DNA from: CAYMGQ01 sp964390055
Lineage (GTDB): Bacteria; Bacillota; Clostridia; Peptostreptococcales; Natronincolaceae
Assembly (NCBI GenBank): GCA_964390055.1
Contig: CAYMGQ010000002.1
Coordinates: 62,001 to 126,000 of the forward strand
Direction: 5' to 3'
DNA length: 64,000 nt
Part shown: one piece after another, positions 1-8,511 of the stretch
Layout: each line of letters begins with the position of its first letter
Numbering within the stretch: the first letter of the stretch is position 1
Translations under genes and position numbers: made by a program
Notes under the pieces: generated by a model
Told to the model about the DNA's origin: nothing
Databases searched by the model: none
What the model saw: only the letters and a program-made list of their open reading frames with translations

Positions 1-400
1 TATTTCCAGTTATATCAACGTTATTAGGGGCTAATATAAATATTCCTGCAGAAACTTTCTGTATATTACCATCTAATGCATAAATAGCTCCATTCAAAAA
101 ATCAAAAATTTTTCTAGCTAATTCAGGATTTATATTTTCCAGATTTATAATAACTGGTTTCCTGTTTTTTAAGCTGTCAACTATGCTGGGTGTTTCTTCA
201 AAATTACTAGGTTCATAGATAACAACCTTCATTTGTGTAGTAGTATGAATATTTAACACCTTGTTCTTCTTATTTCCCTTGTTTATTAGAGGTGTAACAT
301 TTTCTTGGGCGTAACCTATCTCTTCAAGTTTGGCCTCCTCATCCTCAAAGACATCTAATCCCATAAAATATTTAACCTTATCAATTAACTTCCCTGACAT
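1..400 (-). CDS. sepF: Cell division protein SepF, 3' end cut by the window edge
   Basis: The first 133 residues of a SepF (DUF552) protein are visible; the C-terminal end lies outside the window. SepF polymerises on the membrane and anchors FtsZ at the division septum. The N-terminus (MSGKLIDKVKYFMG) fits the amphipathic membrane-targeting helix of the family, a charged linker follows, and from about residue 58 comes the conserved core with KPVIINLENI and ARKIFDFLNGAIYALDG. The ATG at 398-400 has an AAAGGGGG ribosome binding site. It is the last visible gene of a group with ylmE and an HlyD-like gene, the usual ylm context in Firmicutes. Confidence 0.93.
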   Translation of the reverse strand, partial: MSGKLIDKVKYFMGLDVFEDEEAKLEEIGYAQENVTPLINKGNKKNKVLNIHTTTQMKVVIYEPSNFEETPSIVDSLKNRKPVIINLENINPELARKIFDFLNGAIYALDGNIQKVSAGIFILAPNNVDITGN

Positions 401-427
401 TCTTTTTCCCCCTTTGAAATATCAAAT

Positions 428-1123
428 TTAATAGCTACGTTCCCCAAATATTTTACTACCTACTCTTATTAAATTTCCGCCCTCCTCAACTGCCACCTCA
501 AAATCGTTGGACATACCCATGGACAGGTATTTCATTGTGATGTTCTTTATCTTTTTCTCCCTAATATTTTCCGACATTTCCCTTAATGCTCTAAAGTATT
601 TTCTTGTTTCTTCCGGATTTTGTGTATAAGGGGCAATTGTCATTAAACCCATAATAGCCACATGTTCTAAGAGGCCTATTTTTCTAAGTAGCTCTTCTGT
701 TTCTTCTGCTTTAACACCATGCTTAGATTCTTCCCCTGATATATTGACTTGCAAAAGACATGGCATTACAAGGTCCTTATTTTTTGCCCGTTTATTAATC
801 TCAACTGCCAGCCTATATGAATCCAATGAATGTATTAGTGAAACCTTATCTATTATATATTTTACCTTGTTCCTCTGAAGATGGCCTATCATATGCCATT
901 TAACTTTGTCTCCTATTATTTCATATTTTTTTACCAATTCTTGTACCCTATTCTCCCCAATGCTTGTAATTCCATGATTGATGGCCTCTTTAATTACATC
1001 AGCCTCTACAGTTTTTGTAACTGCAACTATTTCTATATCATCGGGATTTGTCCCAGCTTCTTTAGCTGATCTATTAACATGTTTTTTTACCTTGCTGATG
1101 TTCTTGTTAATATCCAATGTCAA
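428..1123 (-). CDS. ylmE: YggS/YlmE family PLP-binding protein
   Basis: This 231-residue protein belongs to the YggS (PLPBP) family, single-domain alanine-racemase-fold proteins that bind pyridoxal phosphate and help keep PLP and amino acid pools balanced; no catalytic activity is firmly assigned. The PLP lysine is K37 in AVTKTVEAD, followed by GENRVQE and HMIGHLQRNK. The start is a TTG at 1121-1123 with an AAAGGAGGT site just upstream. It sits 27 bp before sepF and follows the HlyD-like gene closely, so the three genes are probably co-transcribed. Confidence 0.95.
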   Translation of the reverse strand: MTLDINKNISKVKKHVNRSAKEAGTNPDDIEIVAVTKTVEADVIKEAINHGITSIGENRVQELVKKYEIIGDKVKWHMIGHLQRNKVKYIIDKVSLIHSLDSYRLAVEINKRAKNKDLVMPCLLQVNISGEESKHGVKAEETEELLRKIGLLEHVAIMGLMTIAPYTQNPEETRKYFRALREMSENIREKKIKNITMKYLSMGMSNDFEVAVEEGGNLIRVGSKIFGERSY

Positions 1124-1144
1124 AAATATACCTCCTTTAACAGA

Positions 1145-2422
1145 TTACCTTATTTTGTCTCCTTCCTCAACTTTTGATGGATTTTTCACTATTTCATCAT
1201 AATAATTAATGGTGTTAACCTTAATGTCCCCATCTTGAAAATATGCATTGTATACAATGGAGGATTCTTTGTCCTGACCCTTTATTTTCACAGGCACGAA
1301 CCTACAATAACCATTTACATCTAGCCTTAAGACCCCTACTTGTCCCTCCTGTTCAATAATAGCTTCATTAGGTAGCATTACCCCTTCATGACTATCCATG
1401 ATTATGTCAAAGCTTAAATCTCTTTCATTATACCAATTATCAATAAGTTCTGCCATTTCAATTATTATTATTGTTCCCTTGTCCTCATCCTGTATAATCT
1501 TTTTAATAAATCCATCATATTCTTCTTCTTCAGTCCTTGGCCTAATTCTTATTTGTTTTTCCTCCTGAAAACCTTCAATGCCATCCTCCAGCCTTGTTAC
1601 AATATGCCATTTATAACTTTTTACTAGTTTTAAGGCAATCTTTTCTTCCTCAGTATTTTGGTCGGCTTCTAAAAGCATAGTCTTTATATTATTATATTCT
1701 TTTAATGAGATCCCCTGGAGCTTGTCCCCACTAAGTAAGTCTTCTAGCCCATCTTTCCCCAACAGCAAAAACCCGGCTTCAGGACTGTATATTGTTTTTG
1801 TCGCATAATCTATTTTCTCTTGTAGGTTATTTTGCTGCCTTTGAAGTTGTTCTAGCTTTTGATGGCCGAAACTTCTTTCCCCTTCAATAATATTTCTTTT
1901 TTCATTTAAAAGTGAGAGCTCTTTTTTTTGTAAAGCTATTTTGTCAAATTCTCCTTCCCGGATATAATAATGAATTTTATTAATTATCATGTCAATTTCA
2001 TTTTGTAGTTTGTTAATATCCTTCTTAAATATTTCACTATTAGTTCCCCGGTCCCTAATATTATCAATTCTTAGGTTAATTATTTCTAAGTCCTTATGTA
2101 ATCCTTCCTCCACATTATCATAGTGTATAATACCAATTTCCTGACCCTTCCTCACCCTGCTACCTTCATCTATAAGTAGGCTCATTTTTTCCTTATCTAC
2201 TTCCTTTAATATTTCCTCGTCTCTAATTATAAAACCCTCAGTTACTATAACAGTTTCAATTTTTCCATATTCAGTTATATGGATTTTATCTACAGCCTGA
2301 CTAAAAAAAGAGGTCACGCGGAATATTATATGGGAAAATAAGATCAATATTATGACAAGCTTGCCTATTTGTTTAAATGGTGATCTTTTCTTCTTTTTCA
2401 AATTTGTCACCCGCCCATACAA
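1145..2422 (-). CDS. HlyD-like membrane-anchored adaptor protein
   Basis: This 425-residue protein has a basic N-terminus, one membrane segment at about residues 19-40, and then an outside-facing region. A lipoyl/biotinyl-like half motif (EGSRVRKGQEIG, about residue 137) is followed by a long charged helical stretch at about 155-260, the pattern of HlyD-type adaptors. In Clostridia such proteins are often found beside ylmE and sepF without a cognate exporter, and none is seen here, so a role in the envelope or division is inferred rather than shown. The start is uncertain: the frame opens with TTG at 2420-2422 after a TAA, and GTG or TTG codons shortly downstream follow a GGGCGGG sequence. 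Confidence 0.7.
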   Translation of the reverse strand: MYGRVTNLKKKKRSPFKQIGKLVIILILFSHIIFRVTSFFSQAVDKIHITEYGKIETVIVTEGFIIRDEEILKEVDKEKMSLLIDEGSRVRKGQEIGIIHYDNVEEGLHKDLEIINLRIDNIRDRGTNSEIFKKDINKLQNEIDMIINKIHYYIREGEFDKIALQKKELSLLNEKRNIIEGERSFGHQKLEQLQRQQNNLQEKIDYATKTIYSPEAGFLLLGKDGLEDLLSGDKLQGISLKEYNNIKTMLLEADQNTEEEKIALKLVKSYKWHIVTRLEDGIEGFQEEKQIRIRPRTEEEEYDGFIKKIIQDEDKGTIIIIEMAELIDNWYNERDLSFDIIMDSHEGVMLPNEAIIEQEGQVGVLRLDVNGYCRFVPVKIKGQDKESSIVYNAYFQDGDIKVNTINYYDEIVKNPSKVEEGDKIR

Positions 2423-2492
2423 TTATTATATAATATTTCTTCATATTCCTTAAAACTCCTTCAATTCACTAGTATAAAACTAAGAAATTATT

Positions 2493-2531
2493 AAAAACAG
2501 AAAACTATCCCTCACTCACGTAAAGGATAGT
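2493..2531 (-). terminator. Intrinsic terminator after the SOS-controlled small ORF
   Basis: On the minus strand ACTATCC and GGGATAGT pair around a loop of about 14 bases, followed by a T-rich run (TTTTCTGTTTTT). It separates the small ORF at 2604-2711 from the HlyD-like gene. Confidence 0.7.
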
Positions 2532-2603
2532 CATTATAAATTGTACCTTTGTTATTATTTTAAAGTGTCCTGGACTAATAGGAAGATCTATCTACAAATA
2601 ACC

Positions 2604-2711
2604 CTACTTACTTAAAGTCTTACCAGTATTTTTATCATTTTCAATAAATCTCCATTGGTTTAAATATTTTCTTAATTCCTTTACTGTACCAACAAAAATC
2701 ATAGTTTTCAT
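2604..2711 (-). CDS. Putative SOS-induced small protein, 35 residues
   Basis: The ORF encodes 35 residues starting MKTMIFVGTVKELRKYL and ending TGKTLSK. I do not recognise the family. It is basic, with no membrane segment or signal peptide, and probably folds as a short strand and helix. The evidence that it is a gene is its setting: ATG at 2709-2711 has a GGGAGGG ribosome binding site at ideal spacing, a near-consensus sigma-A promoter with two LexA-type boxes lies just upstream, and a terminator follows. Known SOS-induced small proteins of Firmicutes, such as YneA, delay division, but YneA has a membrane segment and LysM domain that this protein lacks, so that role is only a hypothesis. Confidence 0.6.
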   Translation of the reverse strand: MKTMIFVGTVKELRKYLNQWRFIENDKNTGKTLSK

Positions 2712-2728
2712 ATAAAATCCCTCCCGTG

Positions 2729-2777
2729 CAAACATATGTTCTGTATATAGTATATACGAACATTTGTTCCGTGTAAA
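2729..2777 (-). promoter_or_regulatory. SOS promoter with two LexA (DinR) boxes
   Basis: On the minus strand TTTACA (2772-2777) and TATACT (2749-2754) are 17 bp apart, a good sigma-A promoter. The spacer holds GGAACAAATGTTCG (2757-2770), which matches the Firmicutes LexA box CGAACRNRYGTTYC closely. A second box, AGAACATATGTTTG (2729-2742), lies 28 bp away centre to centre and covers the expected transcription start. LexA bound at either site would block polymerase, so induction by DNA damage is expected. Confidence 0.75.
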
Positions 2778-2801
2778 GGTATTTTATATAAAATTTCATT
2801 T

Positions 2802-3851
2802 TTAATTGTTTTGGCTAGCTGATACTAGCATGGCATGTTGGCCTAATGCATAATATCCCTCAAAAAATGCCTCTGAATCATACAAAATTTGTCCCTTTAA
2901 TGGGTCCATAACATGGACATCACCATTTACATAACCATTTAAAACAACACAATGAAGATTTACCGGTGCATTAAAAAGTTCCCCAGTTTCATGAAAGTAC
3001 CATGAGTAATTAATCCTTGGTTTTTGCAAATCTATAGGTACCCATATAACAATAGGTATTCCCTTATTTAAATAGTCTATAATCTCTCCCCTATCGCTCA
3101 TACTTATATCCAAGGGATTATGGCTACCGTTAAAATCATTAAAATAACTATTGGCAGCCTCTAATAAGGGTGGTGCATAACAGAAAAATCCCCCCACACC
3201 ATCCCTCGGGTCCCCTGCATACGCCTCAAAGGGATTAGCCCCGTATAATTTGCCTTCCTTCCTAGCAAAAGGCTGTTTAGGCAGATATATATCAGCCATC
3301 TGCAATTTATCAGTATCATAACCATAATAATTTAATACTGATGTTAATGATGTAATCTCACATCCGTTGGGCAATTCCGGATTCTGCAAAACTGGGTTTA
3401 CGGGAATAAAAACCTCTGTAATTTCTATATCCCTGTCCATATATTTAATCTTTTTAATATGGTCATGCCATATATTTTCAAATTTAACATTGTATTCCTC
3501 ATCTTCTAATTCAATATGAAACTCCTCTTCATTCAATTGATAGGGATTGGCGATATTACTTTGCCTTACTATATAGGTCTTTTCATAATCCAAAGCCTCC
3601 GATACAGCAACACCTTCTCTATTGGATCCTATAGTTTGGAGGATAGTATTAGACTCCATGTCAATAATCTCATATTCTACGTCTACTATCCATTCCTCTG
3701 CAACTTCATCAATACTTTGTATTATTATCACTCCCTGTTGGAGTTCTTCCTCTAATCCCTCTCCCATAAAAAGACTCCCTACATATCGTCCAAGATTAAA
3801 TATAATTAGTAGGGTCAATATTAAAAACAAAGAAAATCTAATTTTTCTCAA
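2802..3851 (-). CDS. Membrane-anchored C39-family cysteine peptidase
   Basis: This 349-residue protein has an N-terminal membrane anchor (residues 5-27), a presumably extracellular beta-rich region up to about 140, and a Peptidase_C39_2 domain from about 145 to the end. The likely catalytic residues are C164 in LPNGCEITSL, H300 in NLHCVVLNGY and D316 in VMDPLKG. The papain-like fold suggests cleavage of peptide or peptidoglycan bonds outside the cell; the substrate is unknown. The start is TTG with GGGGGAGG upstream. It is 25 bp downstream of the asnB-like gene and so probably the last gene of the ATP-grasp, murE2, asnB operon. Confidence 0.85.
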   Translation of the reverse strand: MRKIRFSLFLILTLLIIFNLGRYVGSLFMGEGLEEELQQGVIIIQSIDEVAEEWIVDVEYEIIDMESNTILQTIGSNREGVAVSEALDYEKTYIVRQSNIANPYQLNEEEFHIELEDEEYNVKFENIWHDHIKKIKYMDRDIEITEVFIPVNPVLQNPELPNGCEITSLTSVLNYYGYDTDKLQMADIYLPKQPFARKEGKLYGANPFEAYAGDPRDGVGGFFCYAPPLLEAANSYFNDFNGSHNPLDISMSDRGEIIDYLNKGIPIVIWVPIDLQKPRINYSWYFHETGELFNAPVNLHCVVLNGYVNGDVHVMDPLKGQILYDSEAFFEGYYALGQHAMLVSASQNN

Positions 3852-3876
3852 CTGCCTCCCCCTTCTGGTCTATTTT

Positions 3877-5724
3877 TTATAGTTCTATAAAAAATTTTTT
3901 ATACCATATTAAAAATACATAGACCGTCCATATATTTCTTGCATAGTTGCCTTTATTATTATAATGACATTCTAAATAATTCATTAGTTCTTCTATATTA
4001 AAGAATTTCTCCGCCATATCAGATTCAAATATCTGCTTAACTAGTCTGTAATATTTCTCCTCCCTTAGCCAATATCTAATTGGTACAGGAAACCCGATTT
4101 TGGGCCTTTCCGCCCATTCTTTAGGCAGTACTCCCTTGGCAGCAGCCCTGAGTGAAATTTTTGTTTGCTTATTGTTTACACGATACTTGGATGGTATCTG
4201 TGAAGCAACAGCCATTACAAATTTATCTAAAAAGGGGAGTTTAATTACTATTGAATGGGCAGCCCCCATCTTATCGGCCTTTAATAAAATATCACCTGGT
4301 AACCATAAGTTCAAATCTAAATACTGCATCCTGGTTACATCATCCCTATCCTGTACTTGCTGATAAAACTGTCCAGTAATTTCAGAAAGGGAAGGTCCCC
4401 CCTTGTATTGGTCTTTTAATATCTTTTCCGCTTCATCTTCCCAGAAAATTTTGGCTTGCCCTATAAAGTTTTCCTCTGGCCTCTGCCCTCCCCTTTTTAA
4501 AAAATTAGTGATTTTATTTTTTGGCAATATTTTTGATACTTGGCTGATATATCTACGAATAAAAAAAGGAATAAGTTCGTATTTTGCCATTCTGGCTGTG
4601 GGGTGGTACCACTCGTATCCTCCAAAAATTTCATCGGCGCCCTCCCCTGATAATATGGTCTTGGCGTGTTTGCTAGCCAACTGACATAAAAAATATAAGG
4701 GTACTGACGATGGGTTGGATTGAGGTTCATCCATATGGTATTGAATCTTAGGTAAAGTTTCAAAACACTCTTCTGCAGTAATGTTTTTCCTTATATTTTC
4801 TATCCCAAGTAATTTAGATAGGTCCCTAGCGTGATTGGTTTCATCAAATATCCCCTCATAGTCCTTAAATCCAATAGAAAAGGATTTTTTAGGTCTTAAT
4901 AGGGCTGTAATATAGCTAGAATCCACTCCCCCAGATAAGAAGGATGCAACATCATCATCCATCCCCCTATGGGCCTTTACCGAATCCTCAATAATATTTT
5001 CTATTTCATTGACATAATAGTCCATGCTATTGTCCCCTTCATCAAATTGTGGGGACCAATAGGGTTTAATTACCATCTTATTCTGTTTATATAAAATATA
5101 GTGGGCTGGCCTTAGCTTATATACCCCCTTAAAGAACGTTTCATCTAAAACTGAATATTGAAAGGTTAAATAAGGCTTTAGGGCCCTTGAATTAAACTCT
5201 TTCCTAAATACTGGTGATTGCAAAAATGATTTAATTTCTGATCCGAAAATAAGGGAATTGTTTCTTGTGTTTTGTGTATAATATAGGGGTTTAATACCAA
5301 AATTATCCCTTGCCAAAAATAATAAATCCTCTTCCATATCCCATAAGGCAAAGGCAAACATTCCCCTTATTTTTTGTAAAATGCCAACCCCATACTCCTC
5401 ATAACCATGAATTATAACTTCCCTATCTAAACCGCCCTTGAATTCATGGCCCTTACCTATAAGTTCTTCCCTAAGTTGACTATAATTGTATAGGTTGCCA
5501 TCAAAAACTAATACACAAGTCTTGTCCTCATTATATATTGGGTCCCCTTCCCTACTGTTAGTCCTTCCCATATTAATCTGTCTTACTCCTAATGCCATAT
5601 CTCCTCCCAGAAACTCAGCCTTATTATCAGGCCCCCTATGGATTATAGTCGCCAGCATGTTATCAAGCGTGTTTTTGGGGTCTGCAAGCTGCTTGGCACC
5701 GGTAAAACCTACAAAACCACCCAT
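3877..5724 (-). CDS. Asparagine synthetase-like protein lacking the glutaminase Cys
   Basis: This 615-residue protein has the AsnB layout: class II amidotransferase domain (about 1-210) and ATP-dependent synthetase domain (about 230-600). Asparagine synthetases activate a carboxylate as an acyl-adenylate and amidate it with ammonia from glutamine. The PPi loop (SFLSGGVDSS) and GEGADEIFGGYEW are intact. However, Cys2, the N-terminal nucleophile, is Gly (MGGFVGF; codon GGT in place of TGT), the NGE glutamine-binding motif reads DGN (VFDGNLYNY), and the conserved Glu before the RVPFLD motif is Val (HSIVIKLPFLD). The start is fixed by GGGTGATGG upstream. It lies between murE2 and the C39 peptidase. 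AsnH proteins of lactic acid bacteria amidate D-Asp in wall cross-bridges, so a wall role is plausible; ammonia would replace glutamine. Confidence 0.88.
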   Translation of the reverse strand: MGGFVGFTGAKQLADPKNTLDNMLATIIHRGPDNKAEFLGGDMALGVRQINMGRTNSREGDPIYNEDKTCVLVFDGNLYNYSQLREELIGKGHEFKGGLDREVIIHGYEEYGVGILQKIRGMFAFALWDMEEDLLFLARDNFGIKPLYYTQNTRNNSLIFGSEIKSFLQSPVFRKEFNSRALKPYLTFQYSVLDETFFKGVYKLRPAHYILYKQNKMVIKPYWSPQFDEGDNSMDYYVNEIENIIEDSVKAHRGMDDDVASFLSGGVDSSYITALLRPKKSFSIGFKDYEGIFDETNHARDLSKLLGIENIRKNITAEECFETLPKIQYHMDEPQSNPSSVPLYFLCQLASKHAKTILSGEGADEIFGGYEWYHPTARMAKYELIPFFIRRYISQVSKILPKNKITNFLKRGGQRPEENFIGQAKIFWEDEAEKILKDQYKGGPSLSEITGQFYQQVQDRDDVTRMQYLDLNLWLPGDILLKADKMGAAHSIVIKLPFLDKFVMAVASQIPSKYRVNNKQTKISLRAAAKGVLPKEWAERPKIGFPVPIRYWLREEKYYRLVKQIFESDMAEKFFNIEELMNYLECHYNNKGNYARNIWTVYVFLIWYKKFFIEL

Positions 5725-5772
5725 CTATCCATCACCCTTTACCCCTATAAGATTATGTTATTTCATGAATTC

Positions 5773-7257
5773 TTATCCAATCTTCATATTTTTGCTATTT
5801 TTAATAACTTCCATTACTATCTCAGACTCCACAAAGGGTATCTCCTCTTTACCAACAACCTGAGAGGTCTCATGTCCCTTACCTGCCAGCAATATAACAT
5901 CGTTTTTTTCACAACTTTCTATAGCATATTTGATAGCTTCAGCCCTGTCAACTACTATGGTATATTCCCCATTTTCACCATCCATAGCCTCTGCAATTTC
6001 CCCTGTAATTTGATTTGGATCTTGTTCCTTAGGGTTGTCCGAGGTTATTACAGAAAAATCCGCATATCTTGCAGCAACTTTACCCATAGCCCTCCGCTTG
6101 TCTATTCCCTTTTTACCAGGAGCTGCATAAACCCCAAAGACCAGGATGAGTCTCCCCTTAACAAAGGGCCTTATAGTGGTTAGGGCTTTTTTTAGCCCAT
6201 CTTCTGTGTGGGCAAAATCAACAATAACTTTATAATCATTATCCTCATACACAACCTCTAACCTACCCTTTATACCTTGCAGATTCATAACTCCGTCCCT
6301 AATTGTCTGTAGACTTATACCCATGCAATAGGCAACTGAAATTGCAGCTAAACTATTATATATATATATATCGCCGGGTAAGTTTACCTGAATTTCTATA
6401 TTTCCCCTTGGTGTATTTAGGGTGTATACTGACCCCTGTGGCCTATATTTTATATTAGTAGCATAAATATCTGCTCTTTCCCTGATTCCATAGCTAATTA
6501 ATTTAGCCCTATAGCCCTTAATCCTTTCCCTAAGAATCTTCCCATATTTATCATCAACATTTATAATGTTAAAATCTCTAGCAAGTGCAAACAATTGTGT
6601 TTTAGCTTCAAAATATTGATCCATACTATTATGAAGTTCTAAATGATCAGGGGTTAGATTGGTGTAGACCCCCATATTGAAATCAGAATATGCAACCCTA
6701 TCTAGGCTTAAAGCATGAGATGATACCTCCATAACACAATTCTCTACACCAGATATCACCATTTGATTAAATATTTCCTGTAATCTTAATGATTCCGGGG
6801 TAGTGTTTTGATTTTCTATTAGAGAATCATTTATCATAGTTCCAATGGAACCAATAACTCCAGTAGGACTATTTATTTCATCTAATATGGATTTTATAAA
6901 ATATGTTATTGAAGTTTTACCATTTGTTCCAGTAATACCAATCAGATTCATTTTTCTGCTAGGATGACTATAAAAATTCGCAGAAAGCTTTGCCAAGGCC
7001 CTTCTAGAGTCTCTAACCTGTATAAATACAAGATCATTATCTATCTTAATATTCTTTTCAAATATAATAACCCTAGCTCCCTTTGCAATGGCCTCCTCTA
7101 TAAAATCGTGGCCATCAACGGCAAATCCAGTTATTGCTACAAAAATACCATTTTCCTTAACCTTCCTTGAATCATGGGCTAGATGACTAATCTTTATATT
7201 ACTATTACCCTCCATCCTAATTATATCTAGGTCCTCTATTATTGTATTCAACAGCAA
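5773..7257 (-). CDS. Second MurE-type Mur ligase (divergent)
   Basis: This is a full-length MurE-like ligase of about 494 residues with all three domains: UDP-MurNAc-binding N-terminus (SHLAHDSRKV, DGHDF), central ATPase with P-loop GITGTNGKTS, and C-terminal domain. MurE adds the third, diamino, residue to UDP-MurNAc-L-Ala-D-Glu. The dcw copy at 33933-35411 has the diaminopimelate motif DNPR and GCGGDRD; this copy has DNPK and GVYAAPGKKG at those places, so its amino acid substrate probably differs (lysine, ornithine or another). The TTG at 7255-7257 follows GAGGTG with six bases between and aligns with the start of the other MurE; an open frame runs on to 7305 without support. It lies between the ATP-grasp and asnB-like genes. 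Confidence 0.88.
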   Translation of the reverse strand: MLLNTIIEDLDIIRMEGNSNIKISHLAHDSRKVKENGIFVAITGFAVDGHDFIEEAIAKGARVIIFEKNIKIDNDLVFIQVRDSRRALAKLSANFYSHPSRKMNLIGITGTNGKTSITYFIKSILDEINSPTGVIGSIGTMINDSLIENQNTTPESLRLQEIFNQMVISGVENCVMEVSSHALSLDRVAYSDFNMGVYTNLTPDHLELHNSMDQYFEAKTQLFALARDFNIINVDDKYGKILRERIKGYRAKLISYGIRERADIYATNIKYRPQGSVYTLNTPRGNIEIQVNLPGDIYIYNSLAAISVAYCMGISLQTIRDGVMNLQGIKGRLEVVYEDNDYKVIVDFAHTEDGLKKALTTIRPFVKGRLILVFGVYAAPGKKGIDKRRAMGKVAARYADFSVITSDNPKEQDPNQITGEIAEAMDGENGEYTIVVDRAEAIKYAIESCEKNDVILLAGKGHETSQVVGKEEIPFVESEIVMEVIKNSKNMKIG

Positions 7258-7326
7258 GATATTCACCTCATTCAAATTATATAAAGCATATGTCCGGCAA
7301 AACACTATTATCTGTATTTGATATAT

Positions 7327-8511
7327 TTATCTGCGAAAAATTTTACCTGCTATTTTGTTCAAAATCATACCCCCATAATATAAGGCTGGCATAGGATCTG
7401 TCCAATCCCAAATTGCATAAGCCTTGGGTCTGAAATATGATGAAAATATCTCCTTAAAAGTAAGCTGTCCAGTTTTTATATAGTCTCTGATAGCTAGTAG
7501 GTCCTCATAAGCATACCAAAAAACTAAATTTACGTCCTTTTCTATAGCTTTAGCCTTTAGGGGACTTCCAATTAATTCACAATAGGTAATATAGGGAATA
7601 TTCAGGCCTAATTTAAATAACAAATTATTAAAATTGGTAATACGTACATTTATTTCTATTAGGTAATAAGTTCCTGTATTGGCATCCTTTTTAAATTCTA
7701 TTTCAGCAAAACCCTTATAATTTAATTTTTCCAAAAAATTTGCACCAATATCATAGAGTTCAGGTACGTATTTTTGGCCTGTATAAACAGATGCCCCAAA
7801 ATTTATTGGATATTGCCGATATTTTTGAAAGGTTGCCCAGTGCGTCACCTTGCCTTCTTGATTTAGATATGCATCGAAGGTATACATATGATCATCAAAA
7901 CCAGGTATAATCCTTTGGACAATTACTTCTAAACCAGCTTTCTTAGCCCTATCTAGGGCATCTAGCAACTCCTCCCGATTATTAATTATAAATAATTTTC
8001 TTCTAAATTTGGCCACAAATGTCGGAGAATCTACAGGTTTTACTATACAAGGGTATTGAATTATAGTTTCCACCCTTTCTAAAAAATTTTCCTCCCTAAC
8101 TCCGACAGTTTCAGGAACTGCTAGCCCATATTTACTGGCCAGTCCATGTAATGTTTCTTTATTCATTATTTTAGTATACAAACCCTTTTCGGTTTGAGGT
8201 ATAAGATAATATTCCTTCAATTCATCTAAATATTCATCTATAATCTCCACATATGAATCATGGCATGGAATAAGTACCGGGGGGACATCCTCTTTACGGC
8301 TATATTCTATCAAAAATTCTATAAAGCTTTTAGTATCATCCTTATAATGGGGAGCTATTAGTCTCTCCGAACAGTATTTTGACCTAGCCCCATAGGCATC
8401 TTTGTCAGAATAGTCTACAGCTACCGTGTGGACGCCTTCTCTCCCAAGACATCTAATTGTGCTTAAACCAATATAATAATTGCACCCTAAAACTAACGCT
8501 TTGTTTTTCAT
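7327..8511 (-). CDS. ATP-grasp ligase, D-aspartate-ligase-like
   Basis: This 394-residue ATP-grasp enzyme has a Rossmann-like N-terminal region starting MKNKALVLGCNYYIGL, the segment VLIPCHDSYVEIID, an ATP-binding region (PCIVKPVDSP, about 130-200) and the metal-binding EINVRITNFNN near residue 290. The pattern resembles the stand-alone carboxylate-amine ligases that include enterococcal D-aspartate ligase (Aslfm), which attaches D-Asp to the side amino group of the stem peptide. It is the first gene of a run with murE2, the asnB-like gene and a C39 peptidase. The substrate is inferred from this company; the fold is more secure than the reaction. ATG at 8509-8511 has a GGTGATA site. Confidence 0.8.
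   Translation of the reverse strand: MKNKALVLGCNYYIGLSTIRCLGREGVHTVAVDYSDKDAYGARSKYCSERLIAPHYKDDTKSFIEFLIEYSRKEDVPPVLIPCHDSYVEIIDEYLDELKEYYLIPQTEKGLYTKIMNKETLHGLASKYGLAVPETVGVREENFLERVETIIQYPCIVKPVDSPTFVAKFRRKLFIINNREELLDALDRAKKAGLEVIVQRIIPGFDDHMYTFDAYLNQEGKVTHWATFQKYRQYPINFGASVYTGQKYVPELYDIGANFLEKLNYKGFAEIEFKKDANTGTYYLIEINVRITNFNNLLFKLGLNIPYITYCELIGSPLKAKAIEKDVNLVFWYAYEDLLAIRDYIKTGQLTFKEIFSSYFRPKAYAIWDWTDPMPALYYGGMILNKIAGKIFRR

Noticed and set aside
5486..6183. Long plus-strand open frames over asnB and murE2
   Set aside because: They run antisense to clear genes, lack ribosome binding sites and have no family motifs.
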